A stretch of DNA of 64,000 bases from Pseudomonas helleri (lineage in GTDB: Bacteria > Pseudomonadota > Gammaproteobacteria > Pseudomonadales > Pseudomonadaceae): positions 1 to 64,000 of the forward strand of contig NZ_WIWC01000010.1 of assembly GCF_009600315.1 (NCBI RefSeq), in the 5' to 3' direction. Below are positions 18,685 to 28,518 of the stretch, piece after piece. The position numbers and the translations under genes were made by a program. The notes under the pieces are model-generated. The model was not told where the DNA came from. It made no database searches and saw only the letters and a program-made list of their open reading frames with translations. The first letter of the stretch is position 1; every line of letters starts with the position of its first letter.

Positions 18685-18716
18685 CCGCCTTGTTCTTCAT
18701 GAACAAGGCGGTTTTT
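18685..18716 (+). terminator. Rho-independent terminator of the PepSY gene
   Basis: CCGCCTTGTTC, loop TTCAT, GAACAAGGCGG, then TTTTTT. It is a perfect 11-bp stem. Confidence 0.92.
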
Positions 18717-18857
18717 TGTCGTCAGCGTTCAGAGAAACTGAACTGACCGATAGGGAATAAGTGTCTTTAAAACCCATATGAGTAGACACTGGCAGTTCTT
18801 TTCAACGTCACTGTCTATTGCCTCTGACTTCCCATCACACCTCAACAGAACCTGCGC

Positions 18858-19364
18858 ATGAACACCCGCCTCTGTGCCTACGACCAGCTGACACCCGAGC
18901 AACGTCTGCAATTGCTTGAGGTTAAGGTTAATGCCGAGCAAATGGTTTTTTGCGGCACCATCGAATCCGCATTGCACGCTCTTCCAAGCCAAGGTCATCC
19001 TGCCATTTGCGCCTTTGTTTTACTGGACGATGGTCGCCCCGTTGCCTTTTTGCTGCTCAAGCGCCAGCCATTTCTGGCCCATTGGGCTGATGCCGACAGT
19101 GCCACCTTGCACTCACTCCAGGTCGACGAACGCTTTCAGGGACAAGGATTGGGAAAAATCTGTCTGCACGCACTCCCCGAGGCAGTGCGCAAAGTCTGGC
19201 CGCAGATACGCCAGCTGATGCTTTCAGTCAGCCCATACAATACCTCAGCGCTGGCCTTTTACATGAGTCAGGGCTGGGTCGAATGCGGCGAAGCTTATCG
19301 CGGAGAAAGGCGCCTGTTGTTCAAACTACCCCCTGCACAAACTGAACATCTAGACGCAAGCTAA
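18858..19364 (+). CDS. GNAT-family N-acetyltransferase
   Basis: The 168-residue protein has the GNAT acetyl-CoA-binding motif LHSLQVDERFQGQGLGKICLHAL (V-x3-QGQGLG type) and the C-terminal motif SVSPYNTSALAFYMSQGWVECGEAYRGERR. GNAT enzymes transfer acetyl groups from acetyl-CoA to amines. The acceptor cannot be predicted. It is cytosolic, with no signal sequence. Confidence 0.85.
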   Translation: MNTRLCAYDQLTPEQRLQLLEVKVNAEQMVFCGTIESALHALPSQGHPAICAFVLLDDGRPVAFLLLKRQPFLAHWADADSATLHSLQVDERFQGQGLGKICLHALPEAVRKVWPQIRQLMLSVSPYNTSALAFYMSQGWVECGEAYRGERRLLFKLPPAQTEHLDAS

Positions 19365-19504
19365 AAGCGGGATTTGACCCACTTAATGGCGGCAAATAAC
19401 AGCGACTAGACAAAAAGCCATCACTGCCCGTATTGTTTTGCCCAGACCACCGCAGTGGTCGCGTCGCTCGGACGGTTCCGGGCGCTTACGTATCAGAGGC
19501 ACTT

Positions 19505-20698
19505 ATGGCAGACCAAGGTTCGCCGCGACGCTTTGCGCGCATCGATCGACTCCCCCCGTATGTATTCAATATCACTGCCGAGTTGAAAATGGCGGCACGG
19601 CGCCGTGGTGAGGACATTATCGACTTCAGCATGGGCAATCCCGACGGCCCGACACCGCCACATATTGTTGAAAAACTCTGCACCGTCGCACAGCGTGAAG
19701 ACACTCACGGCTACTCCACCTCACGAGGCATCCCGCGCCTGCGTCGAGCGATTTCCCGTTGGTACGCCGACCGATACAACGTCGAAATTGACCCGGAACA
19801 AGAAGCCATCGTTTCCATTGGTTCCAAGGAGGGTTTGGCGCATTTGATGCTGGCCACACTCGATCAGGGTGACACCGTACTGGTGCCGAACCCAAGCTAC
19901 CCGATCCATATTTACGGTGCCGTGATCGCCGGCGCCCAAGTGCGCTCAGTGCCGCTGATCCCGGGCGTCGACTTCTTTGCCGAACTGGAAAAAGCCATTC
20001 GCGGCTCAATCCCCAAGCCAAAAATGATGATTTTGGGATTCCCGTCCAACCCAACAGCACAATGTGTCGAGCTGGATTTCTTCGAGCGCGTGGTGGCTCT
20101 GGCCAAACAGTACGATGTGCTGGTGGTACACGACCTTGCCTACGCCGACATCGTTTATGACGGCTGGAAAGCACCTTCAATCATGCAAGTTCCGGGCGCC
20201 AAAGACATTGCCGTGGAGTTCTTCACCCTGTCCAAAAGCTACAACATGGCGGGCTGGCGTATTGGCTTTATGGTCGGTAACGCCGAGCTGGTCAACGCAT
20301 TGGCACGCATCAAGAGTTACCACGACTACGGCACCTTCACACCCCTGCAAGTGGCGGCGATTGCGGCGCTGGAGGGCGACCAACAGTGCGTTAAGGATAT
20401 TGCAGAACAATACCGTCAGCGCCGTAACGTGTTGGTCAAAGGACTGCATGAGCTGGGCTGGATGGTCGAGAACCCGAAGGCGTCGATGTATGTCTGGGCC
20501 AAGATTCCAGAGGCCTATGCCCACTTGGGGTCATTGGAATTTGCCAAGAAGCTGCTGGCCGAGGCCAAGGTCTGCGTCTCGCCCGGCGTGGGATTTGGTG
20601 AGTATGGTGACGATCATGTGCGCTTTGCCCTGATTGAAAATCAGGATCGCATCCGTCAGGCACTGCGAGGGATTCGCGCCATGTTCCGCGCTAACTGA
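19505..20698 (+). CDS. alaC: PLP-dependent aminotransferase, AlaC type
   Basis: This class I/II aminotransferase of 397 residues has the pyridoxal-phosphate lysine in [15 protein letters not shown] and the substrate-binding arginine near the C-terminus ([18 protein letters not shown]). [16 protein letters not shown] and [14 protein letters not shown] are typical of the glutamate-pyruvate (alanine) aminotransferase AlaC branch of Gammaproteobacteria. The expected reaction is transfer between alanine/pyruvate and glutamate/2-oxoglutarate. The ATG at 19505 has GAGG upstream; the frame is open from 19433. Confidence 0.87.
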   Translation: MADQGSPRRFARIDRLPPYVFNITAELKMAARRRGEDIIDFSMGNPDGPTPPHIVEKLCTVAQREDTHGYSTSRGIPRLRRAISRWYADRYNVEIDPEQEAIVSIGSKEGLAHLMLATLDQGDTVLVPNPSYPIHIYGAVIAGAQVRSVPLIPGVDFFAELEKAIRGSIPKPKMMILGFPSNPTAQCVELDFFERVVALAKQYDVLVVHDLAYADIVYDGWKAPSIMQVPGAKDIAVEFFTLSKSYNMAGWRIGFMVGNAELVNALARIKSYHDYGTFTPLQVAAIAALEGDQQCVKDIAEQYRQRRNVLVKGLHELGWMVENPKASMYVWAKIPEAYAHLGSLEFAKKLLAEAKVCVSPGVGFGEYGDDHVRFALIENQDRIRQALRGIRAMFRAN

Positions 20699-20702
20699 CG
20701 CG

Positions 20703-20732
20703 TAGTCGCTGCCGCAGGCTGCGGCAGCGACC
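20703..20732. repeat. REP-type palindrome between alaC and gntP
   Basis: A 12-bp perfect inverted repeat (GTCGCTGCCGCA and TGCGGCAGCGAC around GGC) with the GTAG-type border of Pseudomonas REP sequences. It lies in the 46-bp convergent gap, so it may also limit transcription from both sides. Confidence 0.75.
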
Positions 20733-20744
20733 ACACAACATCAG

Positions 20745-22097
20745 TTAAACCACTAGCGACAACAGCAGAATAAATATCAAACCTACTACCGACAGAATGG
20801 TTTCCATCGCGGTCCAGGTTTTGAAAGTTTCAGCCACGGTCATGTTGAAGTACTGCTTGACCAGCCAGAACCCCGCATCGTTGACGTGAGACAAAATCAA
20901 CGAACCCGCCCCTGTCGCCAGCACCAGTAGCTCACGATTCACACCCGGAATCATGTCGACTACCGGCAACACGATACCGGCGCCGGTAATGGTCGCCACG
21001 GTGGCAGAACCGGTGGCAATACGAATCACCGCCGCCACCAGCCATGCCAGCAGAATCGGCGAGATTTGCGCGTTCACTGCCATATGACCGATCACGTCAC
21101 CCACACCGCTGGCCACCAGCATCTGCTTGAAACCACCGCCCGCACCAATGATCAGAATGATCGCAGCGGTCGGGGCCAAGCTGGCGTCGAGCAGCTTGAG
21201 AATGCGCTTGGAGTCGATCCCTTGACGTGCGCCAAAGGTGTACAACGCCAACAGCAACGCCAACAACAGGGCACTGATCGGGTGACCGATCATGTCCATC
21301 CACACGCGGAAGAAGTTGCCATCGGGCAGCGCAACGTCCGCGAACGTCTTGAGCAGCATCAGGAACACCGGCAATAGCACAGTGATCAATGTGATCGAAA
21401 AGCTCGGCAGACTACTGGATTCTGGCTCGCTGGCCAGTTGATCCATCAGCTCCTGAGACGCATGACCCGGAATGTATTTGGCGATAAACGTGCCGTAGAT
21501 CGGGCCGGCGATGATTGCCGTAGGCAGTGCGACGATCAGGCCATACAGGATGGTTTTGCCAATATCAGCACCAAATACACCAATGGCCAGCAACGGGCCA
21601 GGATGCGGAGGCACCAGGCCGTGTACCGCTGACAGGCCAGCCAGCAACGGAATACCGATTTTGATGATCGACACACCCGTACGACGCGCAACGATAAACA
21701 CCAATGGAATCAGCAGGACAAAGCCAATCTCAAAAAACAACGGGATGCCGACCAGGAAGGCCGCAAACATCATTGCCCACTGCACCTTCTCTTTACCGAA
21801 GGCCCGGATCAGGGTGCGGGCAATTTGGTCAGCGCCGCCGGAGTCGGCCATCATTTTGCCAAGCATGGTGCCCAGCGCCAGAATGATCCCGACAAAACCC
21901 AATACGCCACCGAAACCGTCCTGGAACGATTTGATGATCAGGTTGGCCGGCATGCCCGCGGTCAGGCCCAGAAACGCCGAAGCGATGATCAAGGCAATAA
22001 AGGGGTGCAACTTGAACCGGGTGATCAACACGATCAATCCGATAATGGTCACCACTGCATCCAACAGCAGAAAGGTGTTGTGAGACATGCCTAGCAT
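20745..22097 (-). CDS. gntP: Gluconate:H+ symporter, GntP family
   Basis: The 450-residue inner-membrane permease has about 12 hydrophobic segments throughout. Typical GntP-family features are FKLHPFIALIIASAFLGL, FFEIGFVLLIPLVF, VPPHPGPLLAIGVFGADIGKTILYG and GSATVATITGAGI. It imports gluconate with protons. GGAGAAG lies 9 bases before the ATG at 22097; an ATG three codons later (22088) is an alternative. It lies 85 bp downstream of gntK on the same strand. A palindrome shared with gntK and gntR lies upstream. Confidence 0.92.
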   Translation of the reverse strand: MLGMSHNTFLLLDAVVTIIGLIVLITRFKLHPFIALIIASAFLGLTAGMPANLIIKSFQDGFGGVLGFVGIILALGTMLGKMMADSGGADQIARTLIRAFGKEKVQWAMMFAAFLVGIPLFFEIGFVLLIPLVFIVARRTGVSIIKIGIPLLAGLSAVHGLVPPHPGPLLAIGVFGADIGKTILYGLIVALPTAIIAGPIYGTFIAKYIPGHASQELMDQLASEPESSSLPSFSITLITVLLPVFLMLLKTFADVALPDGNFFRVWMDMIGHPISALLLALLLALYTFGARQGIDSKRILKLLDASLAPTAAIILIIGAGGGFKQMLVASGVGDVIGHMAVNAQISPILLAWLVAAVIRIATGSATVATITGAGIVLPVVDMIPGVNRELLVLATGAGSLILSHVNDAGFWLVKQYFNMTVAETFKTWTAMETILSVVGLIFILLLSLVV

Positions 22098-22111
22098 GGG
22101 GCTTCTCCTGA

Positions 22112-22123
22112 CTTGTTCTTGTT
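22112..22123 (-). promoter_or_regulatory. A-rich Hfq/Crc-type motif before gntP
   Basis: On the minus strand AACAAGAACAAG lies just upstream of the gntP Shine-Dalgarno (CAGGAGAAG) and matches AANAANAA. This position is typical for Hfq/Crc translational repression targets in Pseudomonas. Confidence 0.5.
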
Positions 22124-22156
22124 ATTTAAGGCGAATGTACAGCCGTAGCTGAGTCG

Positions 22157-22168
22157 GATAGCGCTATC
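22157..22168. promoter_or_regulatory. Candidate GntR operator at gntP
   Basis: GATAGCGCTATC is a perfect palindrome 60 bp upstream of the gntP start. It shares its AGCGCT core and flanking symmetry with the sites before gntK and gntR. Confidence 0.5.
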
Positions 22169-22182
22169 TATTTGAAACAACA

Positions 22183-22716
22183 TCATGAGGTTGCCGGTAC
22201 TCTGTGTTTATCCCACCAGACGACGGCGGCGTTCGCCAATTCGTCGATATCCATTTTCGTTGCGTCCAGTGTCAACACCAGTGGCTCGCCTGTAGGCGAT
22301 TCCAGGGCAGCGAACTGACTGTCGATCAGCGTCGAAGGCATAAAGTGCCCAGGACGATGAGTAACGCGTTCTGCCGCAACCTGAGGAGTGAGTTCCAGGA
22401 ACACGAAACCCAAACCATCGACAGCGCCACGTAAACGCTCGCGATACCGCAGTTTGAGTGCCGAACAAGTCAGAACTGGACGCTCACCGCTATCAACGGC
22501 ACGACGAAGTTCTTCGCACAGGCTGTCAAGCCAGCCCGCGCGGTCCTCGTCGGTAAGGGGAATGCCGGCACTCATTTTTTCAATGTTGGCCGCAGGGTGA
22601 AATGAATCACCTTCAATCTGGATGGCGCCATTGCGGTTACATAACGCCTCGCTCACGCTGGATTTGCCGCAGCCGGCAACTCCCATGATGACCAGGGCAG
22701 TGATAGGTTGACTCAT
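22183..22716 (-). CDS. gntK: Gluconokinase GntK
   Basis: The 177-residue kinase phosphorylates gluconate to 6-phosphogluconate, the entry point to the Entner-Doudoroff enzymes encoded further right. Walker A reads GVAGCGKSS (residues 12-20). Other family signatures are IEGDSFHPAANIEKMSAGIPLTDEDRAGWL and CSALKLRYRERLR, and TGEPLVLTLD near the end. The ATG at 22716 is chosen as the start of the conserved sequence; the frame is open to 22788. It is divergent from gntR with a shared operator region and is followed by gntP. Confidence 0.94.
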   Translation of the reverse strand: MSQPITALVIMGVAGCGKSSVSEALCNRNGAIQIEGDSFHPAANIEKMSAGIPLTDEDRAGWLDSLCEELRRAVDSGERPVLTCSALKLRYRERLRGAVDGLGFVFLELTPQVAAERVTHRPGHFMPSTLIDSQFAALESPTGEPLVLTLDATKMDIDELANAAVVWWDKHRVPATS

Positions 22717-22733
22717 GAAACACCTCAGTCCGT

Positions 22734-22747
22734 AGACAGCGCTGTCT
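22734..22747. promoter_or_regulatory. Candidate GntR operator at gntK
   Basis: AGACAGCGCTGTCT is a perfect 14-bp palindrome 18-31 bp upstream of the gntK ATG, in the divergent gntK-gntR region. Confidence 0.6.
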
Positions 22748-22898
22748 TTATTCATGCGTTCAATACTTGAAAGCAAAGCACAAAGCACAGGCTACCGACG
22801 TCTAATTCTCATTTTTATGGGGAGACGCGGTAACGCTCTCGACATACAAAGCTGGGGTAATAAGCCTGCACACAATCAGGCAATTGCGGGCACGCGCG

Positions 22899-22910
22899 GA
22901 CAGCGCTACC
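22899..22910. promoter_or_regulatory. Candidate GntR operator at gntR
   Basis: GACAGCGCTACC lies 36 bp before the gntR start and shares ACAGCGCT with the gntK site. It is less symmetric, which would suit weaker autoregulation. Confidence 0.45.
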
Positions 22911-22945
22911 TTAGTGACTTGTTTTTTGTTTGGCAAGCGACCCCG

Positions 22946-23977
22946 ATGACCTCCTCTAAAAACGATAAAAACACCCGAACCACGGGCCGCCCTACCCTCA
23001 ATGAAGTTGCCCGCATGGCGGGCGTCAGTCCGATCACCGCATCGCGCGCGTTGCGGGGTATCAGCAGTGTTGCCACTGAGCTGGCCGAAAAGGTGCGCAA
23101 GGCCGCTGATGAACTGAATTACGTGGTGAACCCTGCCGCCCGGGCTCTGGCTTCAGCGCAGAGTCACTCTGTCGTGGTATTGGTCCCTTCATTGTCCAAC
23201 CTGCTGTTTATCGACACCCTTGAAGCCATCCATGATGTATTGCGCCCCAAGGGCTTTGAAGTCTTGATCGGCAACTTTCACTACTCCCGCGACGAAGAAG
23301 AGAACCTGCTGCGCAACTACATGGCTTACCAGCCTCGCGGCTTGCTACTGACCGGCTTTGATCGCTCCGAAAGCTCACGCCGCATGATTGAAAGCAGCAA
23401 TGTGCCCTGCGTGTACATGATGGAGCTGGACGCCGGAGCAGGACTTAATTGCGTGGGGTTTTCCCAGCTCAAAGCGGGTGAGACTGCTGCACGGCATTTG
23501 ATTTCACGGGGCCGTCGACGCCTTGCGTACATTGGCGCGCAACTCGATCAACGCACCCTGCTGCGGGGCGAAGGCTACCGTCGTGCGTTACAGGAGGCTG
23601 ATTTATACAACCCTGACCTCGAAATCCTCACGCCTCGCCCCTCTTCTGTCGGTTTGGGCGGCGAGTTGTTTTTACATTTGCTGGCCAGCCAGCCGCAGGT
23701 GGATGCAATCTTTTTCGGCAATGACGACCTTGCCCAAGGCGCCTTGCTGGAAGCCGCCCGCATCGGCCTTAAAATTCCTGAGCAAATCGCCATCCTGGGC
23801 TTCAATGACTTGCCGTCTTCAGAGTTTATGGTGCCGCGACTCAGCAGTATTCGCACGCCTCGGGAAGCCATCGGGCGTCGTGCTGCAGAACAAATGCTGG
23901 TGCTAATGGCTGGCAATAAAGTGCCAAACCCGGTACAGGACATGGGTTTTGAGCTAATGGTGCGCGAAAGCAGTTAG
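22946..23977 (+). CDS. gntR: LacI-family gluconate repressor GntR
   Basis: The 343-residue regulator has an N-terminal LacI HTH (TGRPTLNEVARMAGVSPITASRALRG, residues 13-38, hinge to about 65) and a periplasmic-binding-like effector domain ending AILGFNDLPSSEFMVPRLSSIRTPREAIGRRAAEQML. In Pseudomonas GntR represses gluconate genes and is released by gluconate or 6-phosphogluconate. The ATG at 22946 is chosen since the upstream frame (from 22754) is not HTH-like and covers the operator region. It is adjacent and divergent to gntK-gntP. Confidence 0.92.
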   Translation: MTSSKNDKNTRTTGRPTLNEVARMAGVSPITASRALRGISSVATELAEKVRKAADELNYVVNPAARALASAQSHSVVVLVPSLSNLLFIDTLEAIHDVLRPKGFEVLIGNFHYSRDEEENLLRNYMAYQPRGLLLTGFDRSESSRRMIESSNVPCVYMMELDAGAGLNCVGFSQLKAGETAARHLISRGRRRLAYIGAQLDQRTLLRGEGYRRALQEADLYNPDLEILTPRPSSVGLGGELFLHLLASQPQVDAIFFGNDDLAQGALLEAARIGLKIPEQIAILGFNDLPSSEFMVPRLSSIRTPREAIGRRAAEQMLVLMAGNKVPNPVQDMGFELMVRESS

Positions 23978-23985
23978 GCCCATCA

Positions 23986-24003
23986 GGGGCGACACTGCGC
24001 CCC
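23986..24003. terminator. Hairpin between convergent gntR and bdlA-like gene
   Basis: GGGGCG and CGCCCC pair around ACACTG in the 25-bp convergent gap. There is no clear T run, so its role as terminator is uncertain. It overlaps the stop codon of the minus-strand gene. Confidence 0.4.
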
Positions 24004-25322
24004 TATTGCAACTGCAAGGTCGAATTGAACTGACTGATGGCATCGACCACATGTCTCGAACCTTGCTGAATTTCCAGGATCGCCTCTCCCGCCTCATTGG
24101 CCAGTGACACACCGAGGTCGGTACGGCTCAAGCTGGACTGCATGCTGGTCACGGCACTCAGCGACAAGTCATGATTTTTACGCACCACCTCGACAATCTC
24201 CACGGTTGCCGCGCTGGTGCGCGCCGCCAGGCTTCTGACCTCGTCGGCCACGACCGCAAAGCCGCGCCCATGCTCACCCGCCCTCGCCGCTTCAATGGCC
24301 GCATTGAGCGCCAGCAGATTGGTTTGATCCGCAATGCCACGAATCGTCTGCACTATCTTGCCGATGATGTCCGACTGCTTGCTTACGGCGTCGATGCTTT
24401 GCGCGGCCTCGTTCAGGTCTTTGGAGATCGCTTCAATCACCTGCACCGTTTGCTGAACCACTTGCGAGCCTTTCTGCGCACAGGCGTCATTTTGGACGGA
24501 TGTGGTATGAGCCGATTCAGCCGCCGTTTGCAGATTGGTGACTTGAGCGGTGATGTCACTGGCAAACTTGACCACTTTATACAAACGGCCCTTGGCATCG
24601 AAAATCGGGTTGTAAGACGCTTCGAGAAACACCGTGTGACCGTATTTATCCACCCGTTCAAAGCGTCTGGAGTGGTACTCACCACGATTAAGTGAAGCCC
24701 AGAACGCTTTATATTCCGCCGACTCGCTTTCGGTGCGGCGGCAGAACAGGCTGTGGTGCTGCCCGACAATTTCAGCCAACGCGTAATGCATGGTGTCGAG
24801 AAAGTTCTGATTGGCATGAATGACCCGGCCATCGGGTGAGAACTCGATCAAGGCCATTGAGCGGCTCAAGGCATTCACGATGTTCTGATTTTCATGCTCT
24901 TTATTGACCCGCTCCGTGATGTCCGAAGCCACTTTGATCACACGCGTGACCTGACCATCGGCATTCACAATCGGCATGTAACTGGCTTCAAGCCACACTT
25001 CGCGCCGGGCTTTGTCGAGGCGCAGGTAAGTGCCACTCATCGCCTGTCCGTTCGCGAGGTCACGCCAAAAGTTGACGTACTCAGAGGTCCGGGTGTACGG
25101 CTCTTCGCAGAAAATCCGGTGATGTTTACCGCGAATCTCGTCGATGGCGTAACCCGTCACCGCGCAAAAATTGTCGTTGGCTTCAAGAATGGTACCGTCA
25201 GGGGCGAATTCAATGATGGCCATTGAACGACTAATCGCCTGAGTCCTGGCGGTCATTTCATCCAGAGAACAACTGAGGCGTTTATTTTCGAGCAGGTCGG
25301 CTTTGCGGTGTAAATCGAACAT
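24003..25322 (-). CDS. bdlA: Soluble PAS-PAS methyl-accepting protein, BdlA-like
   Basis: The 439-residue cytosolic chemoreceptor-type protein has no membrane segment. Two PAS domains lie at about 33-140 ([25 protein letters not shown], repeated as [25 protein letters not shown]), each with a PAC part (EASYMPI and EASYNPI). A short MCP signalling domain follows ([49 protein letters not shown]). The layout and length match P. aeruginosa BdlA, which controls biofilm dispersion with cyclic-di-GMP enzymes. The Aer2-type soluble MCPs are the alternative. Confidence 0.78.
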   Translation of the reverse strand: MFDLHRKADLLENKRLSCSLDEMTARTQAISRSMAIIEFAPDGTILEANDNFCAVTGYAIDEIRGKHHRIFCEEPYTRTSEYVNFWRDLANGQAMSGTYLRLDKARREVWLEASYMPIVNADGQVTRVIKVASDITERVNKEHENQNIVNALSRSMALIEFSPDGRVIHANQNFLDTMHYALAEIVGQHHSLFCRRTESESAEYKAFWASLNRGEYHSRRFERVDKYGHTVFLEASYNPIFDAKGRLYKVVKFASDITAQVTNLQTAAESAHTTSVQNDACAQKGSQVVQQTVQVIEAISKDLNEAAQSIDAVSKQSDIIGKIVQTIRGIADQTNLLALNAAIEAARAGEHGRGFAVVADEVRSLAARTSAATVEIVEVVRKNHDLSLSAVTSMQSSLSRTDLGVSLANEAGEAILEIQQGSRHVVDAISQFNSTLQLQ

Positions 25323-25614
25323 GGCTCAATCCCTTGGGGGTGCTGTCTATTGATAATTCAAACGATTCAAGACACAACAAACCGCCTGCGCACTTAGCCC
25401 TAAATGCCAGAGCTCACGCACCTCGGAGATTCAAGCACTATTGATTGAGCCCCGCAGGCAGTGAGCATAGCCAGACTACGCAGAGCCGCAAGCACAATGC
25501 CATCAGTCTGTGACTTACACCGCATCCCGCGGATACTCGCCTTTTGAACATTGCATATAGCGCGTCGAGCCGTTGTATATACTGCGCGCGCCATTAACCC
25601 ATGACATTTGCCTT

Positions 25615-26061
25615 ATGACCGCTATTGTCCATTCCTTGTTGGAAGCGCCTTTATGGCCTTTGATGAACAAGTTTTATCGCACCCACCAATCCTCGATGAA
25701 GGCCAGTAAAGATGCACAACTGTGGGTCGCCCGAGCACACGAGATCGTCGCAGCGCTGTGTTTGCGCCCTGCGGCCAATGGTTTTTGGTTGACTGGATTG
25801 TTTGTTGCACCGGCCCTGCGCGGGCAAGGCATTGCTGGCACGCTGGTCAACACGGCTGTGTTGTCTTGCGATGGGCCGGTCTGGTTATTCTGCGACCCTG
25901 CACTGCAAGGGTTCTACGAAAGTCTGGGATTCAGACTGGCGCAGGATTTACCTCAGGTGTTGCATGAACGGTTGGTTCGCTATCAACGCAACAAGGCGAT
26001 GATAGCTATGGCCATTACTCTTGAGTGCCGGGCGCCAGCTCCGGGAACAGCACCTCAATAA
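25615..26061 (+). CDS. GNAT-family N-acetyltransferase
   Basis: The 148-residue protein has an acetyl-CoA-binding motif [24 protein letters not shown] and a C-terminal [14 protein letters not shown]. The acceptor is unknown. The ATG at 25615 is chosen; the frame is open from 25573. Its last 47 bp overlap the 3' end of the convergent deformylase gene. The preceding 25323-25614 interval shows nothing I can assign. Confidence 0.8.
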   Translation: MTAIVHSLLEAPLWPLMNKFYRTHQSSMKASKDAQLWVARAHEIVAALCLRPAANGFWLTGLFVAPALRGQGIAGTLVNTAVLSCDGPVWLFCDPALQGFYESLGFRLAQDLPQVLHERLVRYQRNKAMIAMAITLECRAPAPGTAPQ

Positions 26062-26554
26062 AGCCGAATTTGTTGAAGTCCTTGATGCGCGAGGGGTACA
26101 ACCGACCGATCAGATGATCGCACTCATGCTGTACCACTCGTGCATGAAAACCATCAGCTACGCGTACGATGGGCTCGCCTTTTGGGTCGAAGCCTTCGTA
26201 ACGGATGTGCTGATAACGGTCTACTGCCCCGCGCAGCCCCGGCACTGACAAACAGCCCTCCCAATCTTCTTCGAGGGCCGGGCTGAGAGGCGTGATCAGA
26301 GGGTTAAGCAAGATGGTTTGCGGCACAGGCTCAGCATCGGGGTAACGTTCGCTGTGCTCGAACCCGAAAATGACCATTTGCAGGTCAACACCAATTTGCG
26401 GCGCGGCCAGGCCGACACCGCCTGCATCCTCCATTGTCTGCAACATGTCGTCGATCAACTGCCAGAGTTCAGGGGTGTCAAACATTTCCGGGGGCACAGG
26501 TCTGGCCACACGCAGCAGGCGTTCGTCGCCCATTTTCAAGATTTCACGAATCAT
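26015..26554 (-). CDS. def: Peptide deformylase
   Basis: The 179-residue metal enzyme removes the formyl group from N-terminal formylmethionine. All three family motifs are present: [21 protein letters not shown] and QHECDHLIG. This looks like a second, paralogous deformylase and not the def-fmt copy, since fmt is not beside it. Its start lies 2 bp after the stop of the YihY-type gene, which suggests cotranscription. Confidence 0.93.
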   Translation of the reverse strand: MIREILKMGDERLLRVARPVPPEMFDTPELWQLIDDMLQTMEDAGGVGLAAPQIGVDLQMVIFGFEHSERYPDAEPVPQTILLNPLITPLSPALEEDWEGCLSVPGLRGAVDRYQHIRYEGFDPKGEPIVRVADGFHARVVQHECDHLIGRLYPSRIKDFNKFGFIEVLFPELAPGTQE

Positions 26555-26556
26555 AG

Positions 26557-27510
26557 TCAGGCTTCATCTGAAGTGGAGGGAAGAGAGTGATCACGGCCCA
26601 GTCCTGAGACGTGTTGCTTTGGATCAGGGTCATCGGACTCATCGAAGGTTTTCTCTCCGGGGTCTTTGCCCTCTGTAGACATGTGCTCGATCACAGCGTT
26701 CATCTCAGCCCCGAGCAACAAGACAGCAGCGGAAATGTAGAAGTACAAAAGCAATACGATGATTGCACCGATACTGCCATACATGGCGTTGTAATCAGCG
26801 AAGGTTTTGACATAAAACGCAAAGCCCAGCGAAGCCACAATCCACACCACCACAGCCAGCACAGAACCGGGTGTAATGAAGCGGAATTTCTGTTCCACAT
26901 CCGGCATGACGTAGTACATCACTGCCACGGCCACCATCAGCAGCAAAATGATCACCGGCCAGCGCAGGATGGTCCACAACGTGACCACAAACTCCTCCAG
27001 CCCCACCTGCCCCGCCAGCCAACTCATCACCTGCGGCCCCAGCACCATCAGTGCTGCGGCAGCCAACAGCATGCCGGCAATGCCGATGGTGTAAAAAATC
27101 GACAGCGGCAGGCGCTTCCAGAGGGGACGCCCTTCCACAACGTCATAAGCGGCATTCATCGCACTCATCATCAACCGCACGCCTGCAGAAGCGGTCCAGA
27201 GTGCGATCACGATACCGATCGAAACCAATCCACCCTTGGATTGCTGCAACTGATCGATCACCGGATTGACCGACTCCAGCGCTTGTGGCGGCAATACCAG
27301 CTCAGACTGCAAGCGCAACCAGCTGAAGAAATCGGGCAGATGCAGGAAGCCGATCAGCGCGATCAAAAACAGAATGAAAGGGAACAGCGAAAAAAGCATC
27401 TGATAGGCCAGCGCTGACGCATAGGTCGACATCTCATCGTCGATAAATTCTTTGACCGTACGAACCAGAACTTTGCCCAAAGGCAGGCCTTTCAAGACCG
27501 GAAATAACAT
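26557..27510 (-). CDS. YihY/BrkB-family inner-membrane protein
   Basis: The 317-residue protein has six hydrophobic segments and the family pattern [25 protein letters not shown] at the start and [33 protein letters not shown] near the end. A charged tail follows. These proteins were once annotated as ribonuclease BN, which is not supported. Their transport or envelope role is unsettled. It is probably in one operon with the downstream def. Confidence 0.88.
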   Translation of the reverse strand: MLFPVLKGLPLGKVLVRTVKEFIDDEMSTYASALAYQMLFSLFPFILFLIALIGFLHLPDFFSWLRLQSELVLPPQALESVNPVIDQLQQSKGGLVSIGIVIALWTASAGVRLMMSAMNAAYDVVEGRPLWKRLPLSIFYTIGIAGMLLAAAALMVLGPQVMSWLAGQVGLEEFVVTLWTILRWPVIILLLMVAVAVMYYVMPDVEQKFRFITPGSVLAVVVWIVASLGFAFYVKTFADYNAMYGSIGAIIVLLLYFYISAAVLLLGAEMNAVIEHMSTEGKDPGEKTFDESDDPDPKQHVSGLGRDHSLPSTSDEA

Positions 27511-27620
27511 AGCGTCTCCTTTCGCCGCTTAAATAATTAATGTGTAAGTCAGTCAAGCATTCGAGGTAAGGGTTTTACCTCAAAAGTAGCTGAATTGGCG
27601 ACATTGGAAACACTTGTGCA

Positions 27621-27649
27621 AAAACGGCCATCACAAGGATGGCCGTTTT
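27621..27649 (-). terminator. Rho-independent terminator after csbD
   Basis: AAAACGGCCATC, 5-base loop, GATGGCCGTTTT, a perfect 12-bp stem, with T or A runs on both flanks. On the minus strand it follows the csbD remnant. Confidence 0.85.
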
Positions 27650-27691
27650 GAAGTGCAACAGATGCCCGACGCATCGGCTGCAAGGGTGCTA

Positions 27692-27883
27692 TCAGGCCTT
27701 GTCGACGGTTTTCTTGACCGCGTCCTTGGCTTTACCGACCGCTTGCTGCCCTTCACCTTTGACTTCCTGCGCTTTGCCTTCGGCACGCAGCTTATCGTTG
27801 TCAGTCGCTTTACCGACTGCTTATTTGACATTGCCTACTGCTTCGTTCGCTTTGCCTTTGATCTTATCGCCAGTGCTGCTCAT
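27692..27883 (-). pseudogene. csbD: CsbD-family stress protein with in-frame stop
   Basis: Read on the minus strand, 27883-27692 is a full-length CsbD-like gene of 63 residues (MSSTGDKIKGKANEAVGNVK, then [22 protein letters not shown], ending KKTVDKA). Codon 21 is TAA (27821-27823), where the family usually has glutamine (CAA), so one C-to-T change ends the protein after 20 residues. The reading frame is otherwise intact on both sides and is followed by its terminator. CsbD proteins are small, soluble and general-stress-induced. Loss by nonsense mutation is directly visible if the base is correct. The remaining parts of 27511-28082 hold nothing else I can assign. Confidence 0.8.
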
Positions 27884-28082
27884 GGGATTTCTCCTGCTGA
27901 AATTTCGGATGTCATAACCTCGACACAAGAGTTGACCCACCGGGTTCGCAGAGAGTTTCATTTATTTGTGCCGAACATTTCGTCGTTCTGCGCAGGTTTG
28001 GCTTTATGTTTGCCTGCGTACCCACGAGAATGCGCAACGTATTCAGGCTACGGCGCTGAAGAATCAAAATTGTAGGAAGGTT

Positions 28083-28463
28083 ATGAAACTCGATAAAAAG
28101 CTGGCCATTGCCCGCAGAAACCAGGAACTCGGCGGTGCGGTATTGGGCGTTAACAACTGCCATTTCGCCACGCTCAACACCAACAAAAACATCTGGTGGT
28201 TCGATATTCCACTGGCTCGCCTGGCCGTAGGTCAGTACGAATGGGTGCACCTGTTGCTGCATAACCCACGCACCGACGAGTTGCTTCACTTGAAGGTAAC
28301 CACCGCATTCTTGCGCGAAAAACGCGAAGGTATGGTCGTACGGGCGACGCACAAACGAACGCCGACCATGAGCCTGGAGTTGAGCGCGGACAAAGACTCG
28401 TTCCTGCAGGACGTGCGCCCTACAGGCACCGGCGTGAACTTCGCCCAGTTCTTGCAAAAGTAA
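28083..28463 (+). CDS. Conserved hypothetical protein
   Basis: The 126-residue soluble protein (MKLDKKLAIARRNQELGGAV..) has no signal or membrane segment and no motif I can tie to a function. It seems to be a Pseudomonas-conserved unnamed protein. A strong AGGAAGG Shine-Dalgarno fixes the ATG at 28083; the frame is open from 27966. It stands alone, before a bidirectional terminator. Confidence 0.72.
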   Translation: MKLDKKLAIARRNQELGGAVLGVNNCHFATLNTNKNIWWFDIPLARLAVGQYEWVHLLLHNPRTDELLHLKVTTAFLREKREGMVVRATHKRTPTMSLELSADKDSFLQDVRPTGTGVNFAQFLQK

Positions 28464-28518
28464 GACGGGGTTGTGGGCTGACGCGCCCAGACACGCCCAA
28501 ACAGCAGCTGCGCATACG

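Noticed and set aside
27614..28075. 153-codon plus-strand frame
   Set aside because: Antisense to the csbD remnant and its terminator; the minus-strand reading has clear CsbD similarity.
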